Source: RFSX01 sp965230215
GTDB taxonomy: Bacteria > Bacteroidota > Bacteroidia > Chitinophagales > Saprospiraceae
Reading direction: 5' to 3'
DNA: 64,000 bases
Assembly (NCBI GenBank): GCA_965230215.1
Contig: CBDDKN010000001.1
Span: 1,178,001 to 1,242,000 of the forward strand
Within the stretch, counting starts at the first letter, position 1. Every line of letters begins with the position of its first letter. The position numbers and the translations under genes are program-made. This document shows, one piece after another, positions 18,821 to 27,881 of the stretch. The notes below the pieces were generated by a model that saw only the letters and a program-made list of their open reading frames with translations, did not search any database and was not told the origin of the DNA.

Positions 18821-20658
18821 ATATAATCAGGCATCTCAATTCCGAGAAGTGCCATAGCATTTTTTAATATATCAGCCACTGTTTCCGCCAGACTCAATCT
18901 AAAAGAGCTGGTCTCTGGAGCGGCATCGTCAAGTATAACATTATCATGGTAATAGCGATGAAAGGCCTTGGCCAAAGCATAACAGAAATTAGCCACAACC
19001 GAAGGATCATAAGTTCTGATCGCCTCATCCAGGATTTCAGGATAAGACATCAACATTGATATGATAGACTTCTCCTGGGCGTTTAAAGCTGTGTTATCTA
19101 TATAATCACTTTTGGTAAAATCTTGCTTCTCTGCCTTTCGTAAAATAGATTGAATCCGTACATAAGCATTCTGAATGTATGGTCCTGTAGTGCCTTGCAT
19201 ATCAACTGACTCCTTGGGATCAAAGACCATACGCTTCTTAGGGTTCACCTTTATGATAAAGTATTTCAAAGCTGCCAGTCCTATCTTACGGTATGTATCA
19301 TTTCTTTCATCTTCTGAAAGGTGTGCAACGGCTCCCCTTTCTTCGGAACCCTGTCTTGCTTCTCCAATAACTTCTTCCATCAAGTCATCAGCATCTACAA
19401 CTGTTCCTTCACGACTCTTCATCTTACCAGTAGGCAAGTCTACCATGCCATAGGAAAGGTGATATAGGTTATCAGCATAAGGTTCACCTAAGCGCTTAAG
19501 GATTTCAAAAAGCACCTTGAAGTGGTAATCCTGTTCATCTGCAACAACATAAACCATATTATCCATACCAAACTCCTTATGACGCATCTGAGCTGTACCG
19601 ATATCCTGTGTCATGTAAACCGAGGTGCCATCGGAACGGAGAAGAATTTTCTTGTCGAGCTTGGCGTCTTCCAAATCGATCCACACACTGCCATCATCCA
19701 ACTTGAAAAAGAGTCCACTATCCAATCCATGCATGACGGTCTCTTTACCAAGTAGATAAGTCTCAGATTCATAATTTATAGCATCAAATGAAACGCCTAA
19801 GTTTGCATAGGTTTCATCAAATCCCTTGTAAACCCAAGAATTCATCATCTTCCACAAAGCAACAGTCTCCTCATCTCCATTTTCCCAATCAATGAGCATC
19901 GCTTTTGTATCACGACCTAAGGCGCTATGCGTGTTGAAGTATTCATTCTTAAATCTCTTGAAAAAAGCATCTTTCTCTTCATCCTCCTTTTTATTCTGTG
20001 CATATATCTCCATACCGGCAGCATCCTGCCATGCTTCATACTCAGATTTAAGTTCCTGATCGAATTTTACATAAAACTTCCCGACAAAGTGGTCTCCCTT
20101 TATACCAGTGCTTTCTGGCGTCTCTCCATTTCCAAAGAGTTTCCAGGCCATCATGGATTTACAGATAGCTATCCCTCTGTCATTGATGACCTGGGTTTTT
20201 ACAACCTCATAACCCCGATTCTTGGCTATTTGAGATACAGACCATCCCAGTAGAATATTTCTGATGTGCCCCAGATGCAATGGCTTGTTTGTATTGGGAG
20301 ATGAAAACTCAACCATCATCTTTTTCCCATTTTGCTCTGCGGTTGCAAAATCAGCTTTACCCAATTCGCTAAAGGCCTGAAACCAGAATGTATCGGACAT
20401 TTCCAGATTTAGAAATCCTTTGACCACATTATAACCATCAATGAGATCTGATTTGAGGAGTTCCTCACCCAATGTATTTGCAATTTGTTCAGGTCCCTGC
20501 CTTAGCTTCTTTACCAAAGGAAAAACGACATAAGTGTATTCTCCCTCAAATTCCTTTTTCGTAGGATTCAGGATCACTGCATCACTTGATACCTGTTCAT
20601 TATAACAGGTATCAACCGCAGAAATTATTTGCTGAACGATTTGCTTTATTACAGACAT
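18817..20658 (-). CDS. argS: Arginine-tRNA ligase
   Basis: Class I synthetase for tRNA-Arg, 613 residues, close to the family's usual length with an N-terminal Add-1 domain. The HIGH motif appears in SSPNTNKPLHLGHIRN, and the C-terminal DALR anticodon-binding domain in QGTTGPYIQNAYVRIQSILRK and the following helices. As is normal for ArgRS, a canonical KMSKS is weak (KMKSREGTVV). First gene of a minus-strand operon with glnS, a flippase and a crotonase; rsmD lies 40 bp upstream and could share transcription. Confidence 0.96.
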   Translation of the reverse strand: MSVIKQIVQQIISAVDTCYNEQVSSDAVILNPTKKEFEGEYTYVVFPLVKKLRQGPEQIANTLGEELLKSDLIDGYNVVKGFLNLEMSDTFWFQAFSELGKADFATAEQNGKKMMVEFSSPNTNKPLHLGHIRNILLGWSVSQIAKNRGYEVVKTQVINDRGIAICKSMMAWKLFGNGETPESTGIKGDHFVGKFYVKFDQELKSEYEAWQDAAGMEIYAQNKKEDEEKDAFFKRFKNEYFNTHSALGRDTKAMLIDWENGDEETVALWKMMNSWVYKGFDETYANLGVSFDAINYESETYLLGKETVMHGLDSGLFFKLDDGSVWIDLEDAKLDKKILLRSDGTSVYMTQDIGTAQMRHKEFGMDNMVYVVADEQDYHFKVLFEILKRLGEPYADNLYHLSYGMVDLPTGKMKSREGTVVDADDLMEEVIGEARQGSEERGAVAHLSEDERNDTYRKIGLAALKYFIIKVNPKKRMVFDPKESVDMQGTTGPYIQNAYVRIQSILRKAEKQDFTKSDYIDNTALNAQEKSIISMLMSYPEILDEAIRTYDPSVVANFCYALAKAFHRYYHDNVILDDAAPETSSFRLSLAETVADILKNAMALLGIEMPDYM

Positions 20659-20698
20659 TTAAATCAGTTAAACTGCGAAAATAGGGCTAATATCCCAA

Positions 20699-21238
20699 TC
20701 AAACTTTGAAGAAGCTGAAGATTGTTTGACCATATTTTCTCTGATCTTTCAGATTGGGGTGTTTGCTCAGATCTACATTGGGATTATGTTCCAAAACAAG
20801 CAATCCATTTTGCCTTAACATATCGGCTTCCAGAATGAGATCCGGAATCTTATCTATGGTCTTCAGCGGGTACGGAGGTCCTGCGAATATATAGTCGTAT
20901 TGCTCTTCACAATTCTTGATATATGCGAAGACATTCATCTTGTAAATCTGTATGAAGGCTTCAATATTAAGTTTCTCAGCCATGGATTTGACAAAGTTTA
21001 CACAACCGGGAAACTTGTCCACATAAGTGGCATCCCTGCATCCCCTGCTGATACATTCGTAACAATGATTGCCGGTACCCCCGAATAGATCCAAAAACTT
21101 TACATCGTCAAAATCCAATTGATTCTCAAGAATATTATACAAAGCTTCCTTGGAGATATCTGTTGTGGGCCTGGTAGGCCAGTTTTTTGCAGGTGGATTA
21201 AACCTGTATCCTCTGAATTCACCTCCGATTATGCGCAT
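20699..21238 (-). CDS. rsmD: RsmD-like 16S rRNA (guanine-N2) methyltransferase with altered catalytic motif
   Basis: A 179-residue Rossmann methyltransferase matching RsmD, which methylates G966 (E. coli numbering) of 16S rRNA using SAM. Visible are MRIIGGEFRGYRF, RPTTDISKEALYNIL, SAM-binding DLFGGTGN and the C-terminal NGLLVLEHNP. The catalytic motif, normally (D/N)PPY, reads AGPPYP here, with glycine replacing the acidic residue. Neighbour DUF3822 overlaps its start by 10 nt, a pairing widespread in Bacteroidota, which supports the assignment. Whether the enzyme is active with glycine is open. Confidence 0.85.
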   Translation of the reverse strand: MRIIGGEFRGYRFNPPAKNWPTRPTTDISKEALYNILENQLDFDDVKFLDLFGGTGNHCYECISRGCRDATYVDKFPGCVNFVKSMAEKLNIEAFIQIYKMNVFAYIKNCEEQYDYIFAGPPYPLKTIDKIPDLILEADMLRQNGLLVLEHNPNVDLSKHPNLKDQRKYGQTIFSFFKV

Positions 21239-22023
21239 GTCTTGGCCAGATATAGATCAAAATAACTCTGCATGGGACTTGTGACAGATGCTTCAAGATT
21301 CAACTTATCATCAACGAGACTCATCTTTGGCAAATATGTACGAAGTCGCACATAGAGTTTTGAAGTTCTGTCTATATCACCGGTTAATTGTACCTTCTCA
21401 GATGCCTGATCATAGTCCAAGGCCTGAAATACCATTAGAATGAAGTACAGGTAGTCATTAACATCGGCACAGTAAAACTGATTATAGAACTTAAATTGTC
21501 CTTCCTTATGACAGCAGATATGAAGATGGTTTTCATGCATATAGATAAAGAAATCACAATCTTCCGAAGCTGCATAATTGCTCATCACAGTAGAAATATG
21601 GGCCACTCTGAAAGCAATTCCTTCCTTATTTAAAAATGAAAGCACATCGTTATCAATATAATGCAAGGTGTGCACTGGTAAATTGGCAAAACTGTCCAGC
21701 TCCTTGTCTCTGTTATAGCACTTCCGAATATCGTAGACGCCATCAAAGTATTTGTCATAATACTTCTGCCTGAAATGCTCTTGCGGAATATGAATGTATG
21801 GCATACCTGTAGATAGAAGTTTGATCAGGTTTATACTATAACTATCTCGCCAATCGCTAAGGTGATGCTTAAATTCCTTGGCAGGAACAACACTGGTTTT
21901 GAGCAATTCAGCTTTATCATTCCAATACCCACAAAAAAAACTGTCTGCATATAAAACCACAGACAGTTCAGTAATTTCTTTGTTATCCTTTATATGATCG
22001 AATTCCTGTGCTACTAGTCCCAA
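21229..22023 (-). CDS. DUF3822 family protein
   Basis: A 264-residue protein of the DUF3822 family, restricted to Bacteroidota and habitually placed just before rsmD. It begins with ELSVVLYADSFFCGYW and has an actin/ASKHA-like alternation of strands and helices (LSFLNKEGIAFRVAHISTVM; FFIYMHENHLHICCHKEG). No signal peptide or membrane segment. Function is unknown; the fixed neighbourhood suggests a link with ribosome methylation or the coaD/rsmD region. It overlaps rsmD by 10 nt and the upstream gene by 10 nt, so all three are likely one transcript. Confidence 0.82.
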   Translation of the reverse strand: MGLVAQEFDHIKDNKEITELSVVLYADSFFCGYWNDKAELLKTSVVPAKEFKHHLSDWRDSYSINLIKLLSTGMPYIHIPQEHFRQKYYDKYFDGVYDIRKCYNRDKELDSFANLPVHTLHYIDNDVLSFLNKEGIAFRVAHISTVMSNYAASEDCDFFIYMHENHLHICCHKEGQFKFYNQFYCADVNDYLYFILMVFQALDYDQASEKVQLTGDIDRTSKLYVRLRTYLPKMSLVDDKLNLEASVTSPMQSYFDLYLAKTCA

Positions 22024-22592
22024 TTTCCAGATAAATTTGGTGCATTCATGTCTCCAAATTTAATCATTCTTTCAGGATCATAGGAATTATCGTACTTGGT
22101 ATATTTCAATGAAGCGTATTGCCCCATGAATTCCTTCCATCTCGTACCAACTTCAACAACATGCACGAGCGTAGACTGATATGTCAATGTATCAGCAGCG
22201 ATTGAAAAGCTCTTGCCATCGCTAAAAGGCACTGAAGCCAAGTCCTTAAGATCAATACCTAAGGCTGTGATGGTATCAATAGCTGGCGTTTTAATGAGTG
22301 TTCTGGTAAACTCTTCGCCTGTTGGATCATCTGGATCACCTTCAATCTTCTCAATTGTAAGACTATCATACGTAAGAACGTAGGCCAAAGAGTCGAAACT
22401 CTCAGCAAACTTTCCAGTAATATCTCTGTGAAGCTCCTGTGCTTTTCTGATTTGCTCAAGCTTATTGACTACGGCGTCACGTCTCTCCTTCTTGATCTTT
22501 TGAAAAGCAATAGGTTCTTTTATACCTTGAATTAATGCATATGTTAAGAAAGCAATGATTAAAACAAGGACAATGCTTAGTATGTTTTTCAT
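22014..22592 (-). CDS. Uncharacterised membrane-anchored protein, pseudopilin-like N-terminus
   Basis: A 192-residue protein with one N-terminal membrane helix (about 4-23) followed by an amphipathic helix (KKERRDAVVNKLEQIRKAQE) and YRSVNGKF-like text, here LHRDITGKFAESFDSL. This layout resembles type II secretion pseudopilins without a clear prepilin cleavage site, and homologues of similar form occur in Bacteroidota. The remainder is soluble and beta-rich, probably periplasmic. It is the first gene of an operon with DUF3822 and rsmD (10-nt overlap). No function can be given. Confidence 0.7.
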   Translation of the reverse strand: MKNILSIVLVLIIAFLTYALIQGIKEPIAFQKIKKERRDAVVNKLEQIRKAQELHRDITGKFAESFDSLAYVLTYDSLTIEKIEGDPDDPTGEEFTRTLIKTPAIDTITALGIDLKDLASVPFSDGKSFSIAADTLTYQSTLVHVVEVGTRWKEFMGQYASLKYTKYDNSYDPERMIKFGDMNAPNLSGNWD

Positions 22593-22734
22593 TAGTATCG
22601 ACTTAGTTTGTTGGTCTTAATAAAAGTATAATTAGTAACAAAAATAAAAATCCCTTGCTTACTAACTAATATTAGATGCGCTTTTAATGCATTTTGTTGT
22701 GTGGCTTAATAATTTACTTAAGTTTTTTTATTAA

Positions 22735-22742
22735 TAATTTTG
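22735..22742 (+). promoter_or_regulatory. Candidate -7 promoter element for tsaD
   Basis: Reads TAATTTTG (TAnnTTTG consensus) and ends 4 nt before the tsaD ATG. If used, the transcript would begin at or very near the start codon, i.e. an almost leaderless mRNA. No TTG is found at the expected -33 position. Confidence 0.3.
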
Positions 22743-22746
22743 CATC

Positions 22747-23748
22747 ATGGCTGTAAATATACTTGCAATTGAGTCTTCATGTGACGATACATCAGCTGCT
22801 ATTATTCAAGATGGTAAGGTCTTGAGCAATATTGTATCTGTACAGACAGCGCATGCGAACTATGGTGGTGTAGTGCCTGAATTGGCATCTCGCGAACACC
22901 AATTGCACATTGTACCAGTGGTCGATGAGGCTATTAAAAAGTCAGGAATCACCAAGGATTCCATATCGGCGATCGCCTTTACTAGAGGACCTGGATTGCT
23001 GGGTAGTCTCATTGTAGGGGTCAGTTTCGCCAAATCCCTGGCTTTGGCACTGGATATTCCCATGATCGATGTTCATCATATGCATGCCCATGTACTGGCA
23101 CACTTTGCTGAGGAGCCACATCCTGAATTTCCGTTTTTATGTCTTACGGTTTCAGGTGGTCATACCCAGATCATCAAAGTATCCAGTCATTTGGAGATGG
23201 AAATTCTTGGCGAGACCCTGGATGATGCAGCTGGTGAAGCCTTTGATAAAACAGGCAAAATGCTGGGGCTTCCCTATCCTGCCGGCCCTGAGATGGATAA
23301 ACTTGCCCATACAGGAGACCATAAGTATCAATTCCCTATAGCTGATGTGGATGGATTAAACTTCAGTTTTTCAGGTCTCAAAACAGCCGTGATGTATTTC
23401 CTGAGGGAAAATGTAAAAGCGGATGATGAATTTGTTGAAAACAACAGGCCTCACATATGTTGCTCCGTTCAAAATACCATTATAGAAACACTTATGCGAA
23501 AATTGATTATAGCTTCTGAAAAGACAAGTATATCAACCATTGCTATTGCAGGTGGCGTTTCTGCCAATTCAGGCTTGCGCAAAAGGCTTGAAGCAGAAGC
23601 TCAGAAAAGGTCATGGAAAGCTTTCATTCCTGCATTTGAATATTGCCGTGACAATGCCGCCATGATCGGCATAGCCGCCTATTATAAATTCTTGGAAAAT
23701 AAGTTTACCGACCAGGGCGTGACGGCCGAAGCCAGACTGCAATTCTAG
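22747..23748 (+). CDS. tsaD: tRNA N6-adenosine threonylcarbamoyltransferase
   Basis: TsaD transfers the threonylcarbamoyl group to A37 of ANN-decoding tRNAs, working with TsaB and TsaE. The 333-residue ASKHA-fold protein shows LAIESSCDDTS at the start, GGVVPELASREH, RGPGLLGSL, the iron-binding HHMHAH (residues 110-115), SGGHTQ, GEAFDKTGKMLGLPYPAGP and the late metal aspartate in CRDNAAMIG. Start, length and motifs are all typical. It stands alone on the plus strand; the convergent DUF697 gene ends 5 bp after it. Confidence 0.97.
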   Translation: MAVNILAIESSCDDTSAAIIQDGKVLSNIVSVQTAHANYGGVVPELASREHQLHIVPVVDEAIKKSGITKDSISAIAFTRGPGLLGSLIVGVSFAKSLALALDIPMIDVHHMHAHVLAHFAEEPHPEFPFLCLTVSGGHTQIIKVSSHLEMEILGETLDDAAGEAFDKTGKMLGLPYPAGPEMDKLAHTGDHKYQFPIADVDGLNFSFSGLKTAVMYFLRENVKADDEFVENNRPHICCSVQNTIIETLMRKLIIASEKTSISTIAIAGGVSANSGLRKRLEAEAQKRSWKAFIPAFEYCRDNAAMIGIAAYYKFLENKFTDQGVTAEARLQF

Positions 23749-23753
23749 CAGAT

Positions 23754-24410
23754 CTACAGCTTGGCGTCAAAGAGTTTCTTTTTAAGCAATTCAAACTCCT
23801 CTTCTGTGATGGCTCCGTCTTTCTTCAATGCATTCAAAGCTTCCAATTGAGTCAATACATCTTTGTCGTCATCTGAATCGGGCGTGACATTGCCATTCTC
23901 CTCCATCACCTCAGCTTTTTGAGTGGCTTTCTGGTGCTGCTTTCTAACCTCCTTTTCCATCTCTCTAGCCATTTGCTTGCCTTTTTCAAATTTCTCATCG
24001 TAATACTTCTTCAGTCTTGAAGGGTCAAAATCAAGGAATGTACCACCAGTTTCAAAGTGCTTTTTGAAAACCTCACCCAATGCATAGGTAGAAGCACCAG
24101 AGAGTACAGCCAATGTTACACCACCCAGCATAGAGCCTACACCCGGAATAAATTTAACAGCGCGCGCCCCAAGTCTGGCCAGTCCGCCACCGGTTAACGA
24201 TGTAATTACGGCCTTCCCTTCGGTCTCCTTAAAGTCAACTTCGTAAACTTTGCTCAGCTGTCGTATCATGTCAAGGTTGATAGCTGAAACCGCAAAAAAA
24301 TCAGCTATAGGAACTGGAATAAAACCGGCACCCATCGACCAGATCATATGATTCTTAACAATTGAATTAGCGTGTTTGCTCTTGGCTTCCTGCGTTGATG
24401 TATCAGTCAT
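23754..24410 (-). CDS. DUF697 membrane protein with C-terminal SHOCT-like segment
   Basis: A 218-residue protein. Residues about 15-130 match DUF697 (YcjF-like): IPVPIADFFAVSAINLDMIRQLSKVY, then two glycine-rich hydrophobic segments (LTGGGLARLGA; SMLGGVTLAVLSGASTYALG). A charged helical linker (about 145-185) follows, and the last 30 residues (LEALNALKKDGAITEEEF) look like a SHOCT oligomerisation motif. DUF697 proteins are predicted membrane-associated and some are linked to stress; no specific function is known. It lies 100 bp downstream of menA on the same strand. Confidence 0.78.
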   Translation of the reverse strand: MTDTSTQEAKSKHANSIVKNHMIWSMGAGFIPVPIADFFAVSAINLDMIRQLSKVYEVDFKETEGKAVITSLTGGGLARLGARAVKFIPGVGSMLGGVTLAVLSGASTYALGEVFKKHFETGGTFLDFDPSRLKKYYDEKFEKGKQMAREMEKEVRKQHQKATQKAEVMEENGNVTPDSDDDKDVLTQLEALNALKKDGAITEEEFELLKKKLFDAKL

Positions 24411-24510
24411 AATTTATCTTGATTTCATAATTCTAACCAAAAATATATAGAAACAAGTTTCATTTTGGGCCCCTTATCGACAGAGGTGGCCATATTCTTT
24501 ACAAAAGGGA

Positions 24511-25410
24511 TTAAATAAAAAGACCGAATATTAAAATAAAGACAAGTGTTGAAATAGCCATCTGCTTTAGAGCCGCATCCAATTGTGTGGCTTCCCTGTT
24601 CTTCCCTACGGTGATCGCATTCTTAACAAGCAATGGTATGGCTAACACAAACAGCAACTGCGAGTAATGCTGGTAATTCATCAGAACGTAAACGACACAC
24701 ATGACAACCGGCATGAACAACAGGAAATAATGGTATAATACGGCCTTCTCCCGGCCTATGCGGACTGGAATAGATCTTTTGCCAGCAATCGTATCCGATT
24801 TGATATCACGAATGTTATTGATATTGAGGACAGCAACAGCCAGCAACCCAAAAGCACTGGCTGGCAGAAATATGGACCAATGCAGACTGTTGACCTGCAG
24901 GTAATAAGCCCCAACAACACCTATCAATCCAAAAAATATAAATACAGACACATCGCCCAGGCCCATGTACCCATAAGGCAATTTACCATTCGTATATAGT
25001 ACAGCGGCAATAATGCTGGCCACACCCAATACCAAAAACAAAAGCAACACATTCAGTGATAATGAAGCCATGTAAAGCAAGAGAATGCCAGAAACAAGAG
25101 ATAAGACAGCACATATCACAATAGCTCTCTTCATCTGAGTCAGACTGATATTCCCGGATTGAACTTCTCTCGAAGGACCTTCTCTATCCATATTATCAGC
25201 ACCATGAAGGCTATCTCCGTAATCATTGGCCAGATTGGAAAGAATCTGCAATAGAATAGCTGTGCTCAAGCTTAGCAAAAAGATAGAAGGTGCAAATGCA
25301 TTATCTGCATTGGCCAGGAAACCTGCCAGGCCAATAGCAGCGATGGTGAGTGGCAGGGTGCGCAACCTCATCGCTGACACCCATGATTTTAATTTTGCAT
25401 TCTGGGCCAT
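24511..25410 (-). CDS. menA: 1,4-dihydroxy-2-naphthoate polyprenyltransferase
   Basis: An integral membrane UbiA-family enzyme attaching a polyprenyl chain to dihydroxynaphthoate in menaquinone synthesis. About nine helices are visible, with the first Asp-rich motif NLANDYGDSLHGAD and the MenA-type tract REGPSREVQSG, and a second motif NINNIRDIKSDTIAGKRS. The frame can extend to a TTG at 25431, but the ATG at 25410 (MAQNAKLKSWVSAMRLRTLP) fits the family N-terminus and is preferred. It lies downstream of the macroglobulin gene by 57 bp. Confidence 0.93.
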   Translation of the reverse strand: MAQNAKLKSWVSAMRLRTLPLTIAAIGLAGFLANADNAFAPSIFLLSLSTAILLQILSNLANDYGDSLHGADNMDREGPSREVQSGNISLTQMKRAIVICAVLSLVSGILLLYMASLSLNVLLLFLVLGVASIIAAVLYTNGKLPYGYMGLGDVSVFIFFGLIGVVGAYYLQVNSLHWSIFLPASAFGLLAVAVLNINNIRDIKSDTIAGKRSIPVRIGREKAVLYHYFLLFMPVVMCVVYVLMNYQHYSQLLFVLAIPLLVKNAITVGKNREATQLDAALKQMAISTLVFILIFGLFI

Positions 25411-25467
25411 ACCATGAAATAAACAGCCCAAATTTAAAAAAGATTAACGCTAGTTGGGTTATTGCTA

Positions 25468-27546
25468 TTATAAATCAACCTCCATCAATTCAGACTTACT
25501 GTGGCTGTTAAATTCCGGCGCATACACACTTTGAAGCTCTGCAATTCCATATTGAAAACTCCCAGCATGGCTGACAACCAAATCGTACTCAAATACAAAA
25601 TTGCCCTTAGGAAGATAATCTATATAAAAATGGCTCGCCAGATCACCCATCGATTGATAATAACCCAAGCCATCCTGCCACTTATACCTGGAGCGTGTTT
25701 CAACAACATCTGTTCCACTGGCACGCATATCTTTCAAAACAACAAATTCCATTGGGCGGTCAACAGCTATCTCTATTTTAACACGCAGACGGTCTCCAAT
25801 CTCATAGCATTGTTGCCCTGCCTCGCAATTCCTTGTCGTATTGACAATGGACTTAACAATCTTCACAGGAGCCGAATTATATGAAGACACATCTTCTATA
25901 TCCGTGAAGTACTGATAATGCAGTGCTCCCCACCCTGTTGTGTTACCGGTGTTAGCAATGACAATCTCTTCAGGATTTTGTCCCTGCATATAGTTCAATA
26001 GATCTGTCTGAATCAATTGCTCTCCTTCATTCTCCATTTCAAAACCAATTGAAGGAATACTTATCTTAACTTGCGGATCATCAGGCACATCCAATGCATT
26101 ATTGAAAAAAGCATAGATGGCAGAGGCTGTTGCTTTGCCGCTAGGCCAAGAATTGGTTTGCTTATGCTTCAACAGCCATAGTCGCATCCCATCGATAAGT
26201 GAATCATCAGCCTGCATCATTCTATAGAAGGCTATAATTGTAGCCTGCTTTTCTATTGACAGCTCATACCAGTAATACCCGGCCTGATCATTCCAATAGT
26301 ATCCCATTTCTTCATCCTGAATCATTCTCTGGTTTAAAGATGCCATTATAGACTTGGCTTCATTGGTATAATTATTCATCAGAAATACCATTCCTAACAT
26401 AGACTGCAAGTAACTGTTAGACTCAACCCATTTGTTCTGATACACTTCAAGATAGTCCATCATATACTGCTGTACCTTAGCTTCAGCATTGTAATCGGAC
26501 AATAAAGATCTAACGTATAAGTAATGGACAATTAATGGAGAGACATTCTCAAGTCTTCCAAAATTATCTTCATAATAATCTACAAATCGCTCATCCAAAT
26601 ACCTTAGTGCCCTTGAGAGATCATTCTGATCAAGGATTAATTTATGATTTAATCCAAGCATCTTCATCCTTGAAATTCCTTCTAAAATATACTGCGTTAT
26701 ATACCAGTTATCTATTCCACCAGGCATCCAACTGAATCCTCCATTTGGTGTCATTCGTTCCCTCAACGATCTGGCAAGTTGATCTACCTCATATTTGAAT
26801 TTGTTTTCATCAAGTAACAATGCCAATTTCTTCATTTGATCACGCTCAAACTGCGCATCCCTTAACCATGGCGTTTCATTCAAATCCAACAATTTCAGAT
26901 CTGCCTTTTCTTCTAGGATAGATTCTGGATCAGATGTACTCCAGTATCTGACCAATTCCTGCATATCATCATTACTTGAAAGCAGTGATTCTCCTAAATA
27001 TGAAGCATATAATGCATCAAAAATTCCAGTCGTGGCTTTGGCATCACTATCCATTAAAAATGGCAGTGAACGCAGAATCAAAAACTGTGCATCTGTATTA
27101 TATTCCAATGATAGGCGCTTAATATCCTTCGCATCTATATGCTCACGCATCAGGCCTGAAAGGTCAAATGTTTTTGTCTGTTTCTTGTTGGCAAACAAAG
27201 GTAGACTTTCGGTGATGAATACTTTTTTACTCAGTACCGGCAATAGGTGTTTTTCAGCATCACTGAAACCGGGAGTTTGGCACCTTAATATAAATTCAAG
27301 CGCATCTGTCAAGTCCTCAGGTATCGCTAGCGACCATTCGATGACTTTGGATTCTCCACCGGCAAGCTTAAGTTCCATCTTATTAGAACTCGTCAGAATT
27401 TTACTTGTGATATCTTCCTTGCTCTTTTTATTCAAAATCTGAATATCGGTCAATGCAGCAAGTGCATCATTCATGGTATTGCTGACACGCGCGGTTATGC
27501 GTAAACTATCATCCTGCCTTGACGAATCTCGGTAGAAAACCCTCAA
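25468..27546 (-). CDS. Alpha-2-macroglobulin, C-terminal fragment (frame 3)
   Basis: 692 residues holding the end of the A2M domain, the helical toroid (thioester-like) domain and the receptor-like C-terminus. Signature text is MTPNGGFSWMPGGIDNWYITQYIL and WNDQAGYYWYE; a CxEQ thioester is absent. The apparent start (MRVFYRDSSRQ) is out-of-frame readthrough of the upstream segment; authentic homology begins at about DDSLRITARVSN, codons 12 onward. It would not be made correctly as a separate protein unless the frameshift is an error. Confidence 0.75.
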   Translation of the reverse strand: MRVFYRDSSRQDDSLRITARVSNTMNDALAALTDIQILNKKSKEDITSKILTSSNKMELKLAGGESKVIEWSLAIPEDLTDALEFILRCQTPGFSDAEKHLLPVLSKKVFITESLPLFANKKQTKTFDLSGLMREHIDAKDIKRLSLEYNTDAQFLILRSLPFLMDSDAKATTGIFDALYASYLGESLLSSNDDMQELVRYWSTSDPESILEEKADLKLLDLNETPWLRDAQFERDQMKKLALLLDENKFKYEVDQLARSLRERMTPNGGFSWMPGGIDNWYITQYILEGISRMKMLGLNHKLILDQNDLSRALRYLDERFVDYYEDNFGRLENVSPLIVHYLYVRSLLSDYNAEAKVQQYMMDYLEVYQNKWVESNSYLQSMLGMVFLMNNYTNEAKSIMASLNQRMIQDEEMGYYWNDQAGYYWYELSIEKQATIIAFYRMMQADDSLIDGMRLWLLKHKQTNSWPSGKATASAIYAFFNNALDVPDDPQVKISIPSIGFEMENEGEQLIQTDLLNYMQGQNPEEIVIANTGNTTGWGALHYQYFTDIEDVSSYNSAPVKIVKSIVNTTRNCEAGQQCYEIGDRLRVKIEIAVDRPMEFVVLKDMRASGTDVVETRSRYKWQDGLGYYQSMGDLASHFYIDYLPKGNFVFEYDLVVSHAGSFQYGIAELQSVYAPEFNSHSKSELMEVDL

Positions 27547-27856
27547 TCATAACAGGCTTATAAGACTGAACTTCAAATGACTCATATGCATAATCCATTT
27601 CCTGACTATGCGCCAGCAACATGATCTTCCACTTGGTCAAGGCATCATTCATTTTGAACCCGAGCTTAAAGTTGCCTTTGCCGTCACCTTCCACCTGCGG
27701 ATAAAAGAACAATGTTTCATTGAAGTTCTCCCTAACCAGATCCTGTGAATTTTCTTCAATATTATCGGGTTCAGCTTCCTCTTCAGGAACTTCCTCAATG
27801 ACCGGTGGAGTAGGTATTTCACTTCTCGTTTCCATAGGCATTGCATTCTTCATCAT
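27509..27856 (-). CDS. Alpha-2-macroglobulin, middle fragment (frame 2)
   Basis: 115 residues covering the bait-like acidic linker (EEVPEEEAEPDNIEENSQ) and the start of the A2M domain (NFNETLFFYPQVEGDGKGNFKLGFKMND, TKWKIMLLAHSQ). Homology extends upstream of the apparent ATG as WDYRNVQGGPEI, showing this is an internal piece and not a gene. It ends in VKAG then a premature TGA at 27509-27511. Confidence 0.7.
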   Translation of the reverse strand: MMKNAMPMETRSEIPTPPVIEEVPEEEAEPDNIEENSQDLVRENFNETLFFYPQVEGDGKGNFKLGFKMNDALTKWKIMLLAHSQEMDYAYESFEVQSYKPVMIEGFLPRFVKAG

Positions 27857-27881
27857 TATCTCAGGGCCTCCTTGAACATTC

